Below are positions 11,838 to 19,301 of a stretch of 20,566 nt of DNA, in pieces. The notes under the pieces are model-generated. The model saw only the letters and a program-made list of their open reading frames with translations, had not been told where the DNA came from and did not search any database. How positions within the stretch are numbered: the first letter of the stretch is position 1; each line of letters begins with the position of its first letter. The translations under genes and the position numbers were made by a program. The stretch comes from Saccoglossus kowalevskii (Eukaryota; Hemichordata; Enteropneusta; Harrimaniidae): the NCBI RefSeq assembly GCF_000003605.2, contig NW_003147279.1:229361-249926 (forward strand), read 5' to 3'.

Positions 11838-12170
11838 TTCTGTTTTTATGCAACACTTCTGAAAGTTGCAGTTTGTTATTATAAAATACATGTATGGCAA
11901 CATCCTCATTGGCATGATATAGCATTCACTGTGAAGTCTGTTTGAGGAAATCTTTCTGACACTGCTGCCATGAACAAGTAAATTGTGAATGCACTGACAG
12001 CTTAACTTTACTGTAAAGAGAGTTTAAATCCTGTGTTTTGTCAACGAATCAACAAGTTGTATGCATCATTGCATGTATAAATAAAACCTTTGGTTTTTGT
12101 GCATAATTTAGTAGTCTGCTAAATTAGGCCTAATTTGACATTATTCTACACATGTGCTGACAGTATCAGT

Positions 12171-12188
12171 GATTGATTGATTGATTGA
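12171..12188. repeat. GATT microsatellite
   Basis: Four GATT units plus GA. Confidence 0.9.
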
Positions 12189-12386
12189 GGTATAGTAATA
12201 TAGGTAGCAATTAATGTGACATAGTTGCATGCATACCTATGAGTATTTCCAACTATACCACTGTAAAAACAACCTTGTATTGTCAGACAGTTCACAGCAG
12301 GGTGGGACACTAATAAGAATTTCTAACCCTTTGTATCTAATGTATTATTATTTACCATGTGGTGGTCTTTTGCTATTGTTGTAAGA

Positions 12387-12429
12387 CAGGCCTTCGGGCA
12401 ACTATTGTTGTTATAGTTTGCTTGGCCTG
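12387..12429. repeat. Imperfect hairpin, CAGGCC...GGCCTG
   Basis: CAGGCCTTCGGGCAACT on the left pairs imperfectly with AGTTTGCTTGGCCTG on the right, around the loop ATTGTTGTTAT. It could be the end of a decayed foldback element. No second copy is seen in the window. Confidence 0.4.
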
Positions 12430-12635
12430 CACTCTTTTATTTACACCACTGTTACCTGTACTGTGTCATTGGTGTAACTAAACAGCGTGACTTTGCAAAT
12501 CATTGTGTAGCTAACCTATAGTGAGCATCAACTGATTCTTCTCATTCTTGCCGTTGTATGTATTATGAAAATATTGTTGTTTTTAGTCGCCATATGGTTT
12601 ATCAACAAAACTAAATGCTAACACCATTGAAGTGA

Positions 12636-12650
12636 ACACAAGAGGGCGAT
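12636..12650 (+). promoter_or_regulatory. CTCF-like motif, forward orientation
   Basis: ACACAAGAGGGCGAT agrees with the CTCF core CCACYAGRGGGCGCT at 12 of 15 positions. A motif match only; the same string is also common in invertebrate repeats. Confidence 0.25.
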
Positions 12651-12697
12651 GTTCGTATAACCACTAATAAACCACTCCTTCAAAACAATCACTGTAT

Positions 12698-13007
12698 CAG
12701 GGGTTTTTCTAGAAAAAAACTACAGAAGGGAGCACTGCAATTCAGCGGCACCATCAAGTGGGGGAGATAGGGTTCTCCCTACCAGGGTGTGGAGTTTTTG
12801 ATAATTCTAAGTTAAAATGGAGCATTCTGTGGCTTTCTTGGGACCAACATTACTATCAAACAGGTCACAGTTGAAGACTGGCCACATGTGATCCCCGGTC
12901 AATCAGAATTTTATGGTTGCCAGAGGATCTGCTCCCCAGGGTAAGGGGGCACATGGCCATGGCATGAGGATGCTGCTCCCCTGTTCCCTTGTTTAAAAAA
13001 ATCCTTG
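12698..13007. mobile_element. Possible decayed hAT-like non-autonomous element
   Basis: The left end CAGGGGTTTTTCTAGA matches the reverse complement of the right end, CAAGGATTTTTTTAAA, at 12 of 16 positions. Further in, AGAAGGGAGCACTGC on the left matches AACAGGGGAGCAGC on the reversed right. The body is richer in GC than its surroundings and has no coding frame. The CAGGG-type ends suggest hAT, but the 8-bp flanks (CACTGTAT and TGTTTAGT) are not a duplication, so the call is tentative. Confidence 0.45.
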
Positions 13008-13086
13008 TGTTTAGTAATGTATATAGAATGCAAAGTAATATTTGCTGCAGGATCCTGGTATTGATAATCTTTTTTTTTTATTACAG

Positions 13087-13221
13087 TTTAAGATGCCATA
13101 ATCGTAGAAGCAAGCCATCACAGTGAGGTTACCATGGCAGACAATACTAACGACCCCACCACGCCAAAATCTAAAATCAATCTAGACGATTTCACTCGCA
13201 TCAGAAAAGTGCCAATACCAG
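13087..13221 (+). CDS. AKNA: AKNA-like exon with start codon (5' UTR plus first 29 codons)
   Basis: The exon follows a strong acceptor, a T-rich run at 13070-13080 ending in TTACAG (13081-13086), so at least one non-coding exon must lie upstream. The start is ATG 13134 in the context ACCATGG. An in-frame TAA at 13089 means translation cannot start earlier in this frame within the exon. The encoded N-terminus begins MADNTNDPTTPKSK and ends KVPIP, and the final G (13221) completes a GAA codon with the next exon. The donor is GTGAGC (13222-13227). If the intron were retained, the frame would stop at TAA 13239, so the downstream minisatellite is not translated from here. I chose this exon because its splice phase fits exon 2 exactly. 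There is no strong family homology in the N-terminus itself. Confidence 0.75.
13093..13101 (+). promoter_or_regulatory. Two-codon upstream ORF (ATG CCA TAA) in the AKNA-like 5' UTR
   Basis: An upstream ATG with A at -3 lies seven bases into the start exon and terminates after one further codon, 32 bases before the main ATG. Minimal uORFs of this sort can stall or recycle ribosomes and lower main-ORF output. The sequence shows the uORF; any effect is inferred. Confidence 0.45.
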
Positions 13222-16200
13222 GTGAGCTATTAAGGAAATAAAGAAGTTTCAAAAAGGGATGAATATTACGCTGTGTGATGTGGTGTTATGGGTCCCATGC
13301 AACATAAACAATGCATGTAAATAAATTGTTTACATAAATTTGTAGGTGGTGGGCCAAGCTGCAGATGGTGGGTGGGCCAAGCTGCAGATGGTGGGTGGGC
13401 CAAGAGCTGCAGGTGGTGGGCCAAACTGCAGATGGTGGGTGGGCCATGCTGCAGATGGTGGGTGGGCCAAGGTGGTGGGCCAAGTTTCAGATGGTGGGTG
13501 GGCCAAGCTGCAGATGGTGGGTGGGCCAAGCTGCAGATGGTGGGTGGGCCAAGGTGGTGGGCCAAGCTGCAGAAGGTGGGTAGGCCAAGCTGCAGATGGC
13601 GGGCTAAGCTGTAGATTGTGGGTGGGCCAAGCTGCAGATGGCGGGCTAAGCTGTAGATTGTGGGTGGGCCAAGCTGCAGATGGCGGGCTAAGCTGCAGAT
13701 GGTGGGTGGGCCAAGCTGCAGATGGCGGGCCAAGCTGCAGATGGTGGGTGGGCCAAGCTGCAAATGGTGGGCGGGCCAAGCTGCAGATGGTGGGTGGGCC
13801 AAGCTGCAAATGGTGGGTGGGCCAAGCTGCAGATGGTGGGCAGGCCAAGCTGCAGATGGTGGGCCAAGCTTCCTGAATTTGGCTGTTCCAATAATTTTTG
13901 TCATTAAATAATTTAATTTCTATATGAGTGTTTATGTTTATGCTGGCCCTAAGTTCAATGTCTAAATTGTAATGGATTTTATTCTTCTTCCTGCAGAACA
14001 CATGCAATCTTTATCACAGAGTTCAGTCAATGAAGATATGGAGCATGTAGCATCCACAATAAACTTTGACAGTGACGACTCACACCCATTTCAAGAGGAA
14101 CCAAGCCTAAGCCTAAGTGACTTAGATGGGTCAAAAGACCTTGAAGAATTGAACTTTATTGATGATGAAGATGAAATCAAGCCAATGAAGCACACTTCAA
14201 AGAATGCTATAGACAACTTAGATGCTTATGGTTATGAAACAAAAACTCAGCAAACACTATCACTACTTGAATTTGAAAGTTTGGAAAAACAGCTTGTAAA
14301 CGACGATGTGGGAGTCAATGAAAGGCAAACACCACCACAAGATAAAGATCTTGCTCATTATTTACGAGAACAAGGCGTAATGTACGAGGATGACTTTGAA
14401 GATTCATCTAGTAAGGATTTAAAAGATCAAGGTGTGATCGGGGATTCGGATGATGAAGGAACAATAAAAGGAGATGATTTTGATGAATTGAATGACGGGA
14501 TAATGGCTGAGGCGATAATGGAAGAAGATGAATTTGATGAGTTTGGTGTAATGAAAGAACCAGGACAGAGACGTAGCTATGACAGTGTCAGTGCACCAAC
14601 AGCTAGCCCTGTGGATGAAAGTCTTGATATGATGAAATTTTTACAAAAAACTCCTAAAGAACATTTTGAACATAAGCCTCTATCTCTGAGTCAGGATACT
14701 TACAGTTCTGATGTCTTTGAGGTTGAAGAGCAGCATGACCAAACAGTTACCCATAACTCTTCTCAGGATCTCTCTAGTATCATAGAGAGTTCTCCGGAAC
14801 ATAAAAGGCATGATGTGTCTGAAAGTGATGAATCCGCGAAAGAGAGTGGACCAGAGGAAGATATCAAGAATACGTCAGCAGACAGCATGAATGCCAGTAC
14901 GCTTTCAAAACAAAATTTTCCGGATATTTCATCATTGACTGACATAACTAGGGAAGAACTTGTGTCACCTGATGATATTGGTAATAATTCTGATCTCAAT
15001 AATACATCAGAAACTGTTATTAATCTATCGGATGTAATTGACACGTCTCCAGAAAGGTACACTAAGCATAGTGTGTCTCCTACTGCTATTGTGACTGGCA
15101 AACCACCTAAGAGTATTGGACCACCCATCAAAAAATCAACACCTAAGGGGAAAGACAGTGGTGTTGAAAACGGTAGATCCTCACCTCAGAAGTCAGGTAG
15201 GGTCACCCCAAATAAAACTGGCAGGTCAACCCCTAAATCCGGGAGAACAACCCCTAAGTCTGGCAGGACAACTCCAGTATCAGGAAGAACAACGCCACTG
15301 AAATCAAGCCAGTCTAAGGCAGACAGTGGCAAGACAACCCCATCCAAAACCAGCAAAGATGTGCCGTCTAAGAGTGGTAGGAACACACCCTCTAAGAATG
15401 GTAGAGACACCCCCACAAGCAAATCTGGGAGAACCACACCCAGTGCTAAAGTATCTGGCAGAACTACTCCCAGTCGAATCCCAGTTAGAAGGGGTTCAAC
15501 ATCTGGGAGGTCAACTCCTTCCAAGTATAAAAGTGATGATGAGAGCGGAGAAACTAGCAGACGGAGTGGACTGAGCAGTACTCAGTACACCAGTGAATCA
15601 CCACCTTCATCCCAAATTGACAATTATTGGGAGTCTTCAGTTTGCAGCACAGACTGGGAAAATCTTTCGGATACCTCCAGACGGGAATTGACAGCTCGAC
15701 TGAAACGGGAAGCATCTTCAAGGATACAAGCTGATGAGTTAGTGGATCAACTTCAGTCTGATTATGATGACCTACTACAGAAATACGCCTTGGCAGAGGT
15801 TACTATCGATCAATTGAGACTAGGAGCCAGAGTGAGTATTAACCTGAGTGTGTGTTCTGTATTTGTTGAATGATTTGCCCAGTTCAGTGCAGTTTGCTTG
15901 TGACTACTAGTTTAGATAGATACAGATAAATTCATAGAATTGTATACTATATGCATGGTAATACAATGCGTAGAGTACCCATATACATGAAGCATAGTTT
16001 GTAATTGCTTCAACTAAATTGTTTTTTTGTCTTGGCTCCAAGTGGATTTTTCATAATGTAAGTTGACAATTTTCTATTTTGTGTCTCAAATGGCACAGAA
16101 TTCTGTCACCAAATAATGCATCTATGGTTTCTGAGATCTAGGGAAATGCTAGCTTTCTTATTTCTTACGTCCTTCTTCTACAACTTATCTGGGATTGATA

Positions 16201-19200
16201 TGCTCATTATAGCTCATTATGGTTACATTACGTATGTACCATTCTTGGTTTTGGACTATGACTATTCTTGAAAGCATGAAGTGAATGTTGCACCATATCA
16301 CTGACAACCAACTATTCTTTGTCTAATCAAATGATTTAATAACTATTTAAAACAGTGCAATACAAAGTGTGATGCTTGATCAATTCTGTATATTGTTTCA
16401 CCAACGTAGATTACAGTGGAATCAACTCCACCCCAACCAGGACAGAGTACAACAGGAACGTTATCAAAGGCACTGCAACCACAGACAATAAATTTGGGTT
16501 CATTGTCACATGCTAGGCTTAGCCCTGCTCCACAGCATGCTATTCTCAGTGACACAAGTAAGTCTCTCCACTCCTAGTATTACCATAAACAAGATTGATC
16601 CAACCATGTTCACTTTCTTTTTACATCTCTTTGTGTCCTGTTTGCTGCAATTCAGTTGAAAAGAGGAATTATTGACTGGCACTTGCCGGTTTTCCTTGTT
16701 GAGTCCATGTATTATAATATGTAGACAGCATGTATGTCTTTAGCACTCAGTACACTGTCTTTTTACCTTCAAAATTTAAATGTAAAAGATTGAATCTCTC
16801 TAAGATGTGTTTTCTTTGGTGCAATGCTTTCTATGGAATATTTGGTGGGCAAGTGAAAAAATTAAATCAATATGAATAGCGCCCTCTTGGTTCAGAAAAA
16901 AGCATTTGGTTATTTTGTTTTTATTGTGACTGTGTGTTGTAGTGGGCACACTACACACTATCTCTGTGGTTCTGTTCTTTCAATATGTGAGAATTATTGT
17001 GATATGGGTGTTATTGATGTCTAACATTATGTTTTGGTTCTACACAGTGCGAGGGGATCCTATAAACACCAGCCATACCACAATAACCACAGCTGATGAC
17101 ATAGACGATGATGACCCTGTGTTGGCTGCAGTCACCAGTGCTGAAAGCACAGCCATGGGATTGCGATTTCAAGCCAAAACACTTAAAGAACAGGTAACTT
17201 TCAATTCTTTCTCAGATATTTAGAAATATTTGCAATCAGTTGTTTTTTATGCCAATACACTGAATAAAGTATTATCATTTACTGTTAATGACTATTTTGT
17301 TTATGTGGAGAATAAGGCTTAATTAGTACTTTTTCTGTACCATTTTAATTTTATTTTTGTTTTTTGTGTAAAATATGCTGTTATTATATTACAATTTTAT
17401 GCTGGGGTTGGTATTGACGTGTATTGTCTCTATATATTTAATTTATTGCAATTTAAAGAGACAGACTGTTGGACCCTATCATTAGAGCTTTCACCATTTA
17501 CCAATCCACTCAGTAATGCCATAATACAACAGACCTAACATATAGTCGTATTTTCAATTTAAAACAGCTGCTTTCAAAATCATACTTTTTAAAAAAAAAA
17601 AACTTTTTGATTTTCTGAATTTGATGATGCTTCTAATGCTTTGGTGCATAAATAAATAGGTATTGTTGTTATGTGTATAAAAATGTGCCAACACTATTAT
17701 ATTGTTGGATATTTTGTTACTTGGGTGGCTGCCAAGCTTGCCTTTTATTGTTAACATTGAACAATAGATGCAATGATTGCTGGAACACCATTGAATCATG
17801 TCATGTGTTTGACTTGGATGTCTGAATTATTCAAGGACATGTTTTCGTCAACTCTCACTTCTAATTAATTCATTTATAACCTGACTAAAATTCTAATTGA
17901 GTTGAACTGTGCAGGTTATCACAGCTATAGTGTCATTTTATCTGCACTGTGCAGGTCAGCCAGTTTACCTGTGATGCCCTTCAGGCTTGGCTACTAAGAA
18001 TACTAGTTTGTTGTCGTTAAAACCATAAAATCAAAGGGACTCGGAAATCGTTTATTGCCTTCAAGATTATTTTGCATATGAATGTGTGAATGGCTACCTT
18101 ATTGCCCACTCACAAATTTTGTACAGTGCCGAAAAATATCCATCTCTAAAATAAAATAAAATCAATGAAAAATCAGTGGCATTGGATTATGAACCAGTTT
18201 TGTCTTAGAACTGCATAGTAACCCATTTAATATATAACATTTCTTTCACAATACAAAGTAAATGTGTGGATATCTCAGTTACTAGTAATAGCGAACATAC
18301 AACCTTTCTGGTCAATGACCAATATGGCATATAGTTTAGACCTTAGGGTAGTGAAAACCCCATTGAATTTGGACCATCTGTATTGGTGAAATATTATTGT
18401 TTTGTGTTCACTCTATGATAACACCCAGCATTGTCAAATTATGTGTGAAAGCTGTTGAACTCTGCGTAGCTAGCATTCATGGATTACAAAATATCTTACT
18501 TTATTAAAGTTACAGCAGTTGTCACCACTGTATAAGGTTAAATGCAATCCATTTAAGCATAAATAAACAACACATTGACCCACTTGCCTATATGTTGCTA
18601 TGCATAGCATGGGACCCATATCAAACACATGTTGTCTTGACGACCATCGTCTTTTACATCGGGCGATGAAATACACTGATCATGAAAGCTGCCATCTCCC
18701 TATCAATTTCCTTTGGAACATTGGCAATTTATAGGAAGATCTTTATCAGTTTATTTCAGTGCTGCTGTAATTGTGATTTATGGAGGGTTACTATTTTTGA
18801 AAAGCAACAGCATTTGAATGTTAGAAAGTAAAAATATATTCTTACTCAAATTCGCTGTGGATTATATGCAAAAAAGTTAATGGGCATGCATACCGAATAT
18901 AATCACACATTTGTCAAATATTATGATTTTTGATTCCGTTACTATATTAGTATTAAATTTTCATATTTAATATATATTTTTTATGCCGTGTTTGAAATAA
19001 CGTTTTGAGTAGTAGTAAATTGCTGCATCCTCCTGTCTTCCAGATGGAATCATTTCAGAAAATACTTAGTGAAGACCAGTTGTCACCAGAAGACCAGAAA
19101 GAAGTATTTGAACGTATAAAGGTACAACATGAACGATTAGAGAGGGAATATTTACATGCCAAAGAGGAACAGAACACCATTCAGCGACAAACTAATTTAA

Positions 19201-19301
19201 TTACGGATAAACATGATAAAACGTTTGATGCTGAAAAAGAAATCGAAGGGGAAATATTTCAGCTAGGGATGCAGCTAGAAGACTTAAATGAGAAAGTACA
19301 G
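13134..19301 (+). CDS. AKNA: AKNA-like coiled-coil protein, five exons joined, 3' end outside window
   Basis: The joined coding segments are 13134-13221, 13997-15831, 16410-16557, 17048-17193 and 19044-19301: 2475 nt, 825 codons, with no internal stop. All visible introns are GT-AG and the phases agree at every junction. Layout by residue: about 45-220 very acidic; about 407-542 basic repeats of the type SGRTTP with an SRIP motif at 522-525; 589-641 a coiled coil ending in TIDQLRLGAR; 642-690 a Pro/Ser linker with TPPQPGQ; 740-825 a second coiled coil starting MESFQKIL and containing EREYLHAKEEQ and EIFQLGMQLEDL. From memory of the family, these blocks occur in the same order in vertebrate AKNA (TIDQLRLGA, then PPQP, VESF, EEEYLKACREQ). 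Vertebrate AKNA is known as a proposed AT-hook transcription factor and as a subdistal-appendage centrosome protein that promotes microtubule nucleation. The vertebrate protein is about 1400 residues, so C-terminal exons are probably beyond the window. The function in this animal is inferred. Confidence 0.86.
13222..13996 (+). other. Intron 1 of the AKNA-like gene (775 bp, mostly minisatellite)
   Basis: Bounded by GTGAGC and CTGCAG. About two thirds of its length is the G-rich tandem repeat described separately. The 120 bp before and 125 bp after the repeat are AT-rich and hold nothing recognisable. Confidence 0.75.
13345..13871 (+). repeat. G-rich 23-bp minisatellite, about 25 units
   Basis: The core unit is GGTGGGTGGGCC followed by AAGCTGCAGAT (23 bp). 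There are 19-bp units lacking one GGGT, 14-bp and 22-bp variants, and a 42-bp higher-order unit (19+23) repeated from about 13589 to 13735 with the variant GGCGGGCTAAGCTG. Point variants (CAAAT, TTCAG, GGGCAGGCC) are spread along the array, so it is not a recent perfect expansion. The core contains no stop on either strand, and 23 is not a multiple of three. All six frames therefore stay open by chance, and the apparent proteins of 60-225 residues here are artefacts. The plus (transcribed) strand has closely spaced G-runs that could form G-quadruplexes, and GGGTGGG is also a CACCC-box (KLF/SP-type) sequence. Both roles are inference. Confidence 0.95.
13997..15831 (+). CDS. AKNA: AKNA-like large exon: acidic region, SGR(T/S)TP repeats, first coiled coil
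   Basis: The acceptor is a pyrimidine-rich tract ending CTGCAG (13996) and the donor is GTGAGT (15832-15837). The ATG at 13972 is in frame but lies in the intron, so it is not the start. The exon encodes residues 30-641. The first part is rich in Asp, Glu and Ser (for example DFDELND, EEDEFDEFG) and is probably disordered. Nucleotides about 15128-15540 encode 11 GR-x-(S/T)-P units, with 13 Ser/Thr-Pro sites in all. The last about 53 residues (from TSRRELTARL) form a predicted coiled coil ending in TIDQLRLGAR, the most recognisable AKNA signature. Intron read-through would add 14 codons and stop at TGA 15871, giving a short isoform that lacks the second coiled coil. I see no evidence that this isoform is made. 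Confidence 0.88.
15832..16409 (+). other. Intron 2 of the AKNA-like gene
   Basis: 578 bp between GTGAGT and CAACGTAG. It is AT-rich. I see no repeat family, RNA gene or further exon in it. Confidence 0.8.
16410..16557 (+). CDS. AKNA: AKNA-like exon, Pro/Ser linker
   Basis: This exon lies between an acceptor CAACGTAG (ends 16409) and a donor GTAAGT (16558-16563). It enters in phase 0 and leaves in phase 1, giving residues 642-690 plus one base. It encodes ITVESTPPQPGQSTTG and later INLGSLSHARL. The PPQP motif directly after RLGAR matches the position of the corresponding PPQP in vertebrate AKNA. A nearby alternative acceptor, TTACAG at 16416, would put the frame into an early stop and was not used. 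The polypyrimidine tract is weak, but frame, length and family motif agree. Confidence 0.8.
16558..17047 (+). other. Intron 3 of the AKNA-like gene
   Basis: 490 bp between GTAAGT and CTACACAG. The only notable site is a CTCF-like match on the minus strand (16878-16892), listed separately. Confidence 0.8.
16878..16892 (-). promoter_or_regulatory. CTCF-like motif, reverse orientation
   Basis: On the minus strand it reads AACCAAGAGGGCGCT and shares the AGAGGGCGCT core with the CTCF consensus. The 5' half does not match well. A motif match only. Confidence 0.2.
17048..17193 (+). CDS. AKNA: AKNA-like exon, acidic stretch and start of second helical region
   Basis: The acceptor TTCTACACAG ends at 17047 and the donor GTAACT starts at 17194. 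The split codon A|TG gives Met691, followed by RGDPINTSHTT, an acidic stretch (DDIDDDD) and ST-AMGLRFQAKTLKEQ, which is probably helical. The exon ends in phase 0 directly before the MESF block. That is where vertebrate AKNA has an Ala/Gln-rich segment leading into VESF. Read-through into intron 4 would stop at TAG 17221. Confidence 0.82.
17194..19043 (+). other. Intron 4 of the AKNA-like gene
   Basis: 1850 bp between GTAACT and TCTTCCAG. It contains an A-run near 17590-17602 and short AT-rich low-complexity patches. The small open frames on both strands have no splice context or coding character. Nothing else is recognised. Confidence 0.8.
19044..19301 (+). CDS. AKNA: AKNA-like exon, second conserved coiled coil
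   Basis: The acceptor is CCTGTCTTCCAG (ends 19043) and the donor is GTTGGT (19302-19307), weaker than the others. The exon has exactly 86 codons, entering and leaving in phase 0 (residues 740-825). It encodes MESFQKILSEDQLSPEDQKE, then an Arg/Glu-rich coiled coil with EREYLHAKEEQ, and ends EIFQLGMQLEDLNEKVQ. All three blocks have clear counterparts in vertebrate AKNA (VESFERL, EEEYLKACREQ, EAEIYRLG). Read-through into the intron would end at TGA 19326. The following exon is not in the window or could not be recognised. Confidence 0.88.

Larger units (their letters stand above)
8906..12386. other. Gene-free AT-rich stretch
   Basis: There is no defensible exon. It contains a hairpin (9326-9352), an AAT microsatellite (11093-11112), the second hairpin-element copy (11751-11837), a GATT microsatellite (12171-12188) and five TACATGTA palindromes (10859-11894). 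An isolated GCGGCCGC at 11243-11250 is followed by a donor-like CAG|GTATGA, but nothing else supports an exon there. Confidence 0.7.

Noticed and set aside
13972-13996. ATG 13972 as the start of the large AKNA-like exon
   Set aside because: It sits within the polypyrimidine/acceptor region. The splice at 13996/13997 joins exactly in frame to an upstream exon with a better start.
13266-14007. Long open frames on both strands (up to 225 codons) rich in WPTHHLQLGPP or QMVGGPSCRWW
   Set aside because: They are by-products of the 23-bp minisatellite, whose core has no stop on either strand, and they lie in an intron.
14763-15524. Minus-strand and alternate-frame open frames opposite the large AKNA exon
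   Set aside because: They are shadows of the coding exon. The conserved AKNA motifs are in the plus frame, which carries matching splice sites.
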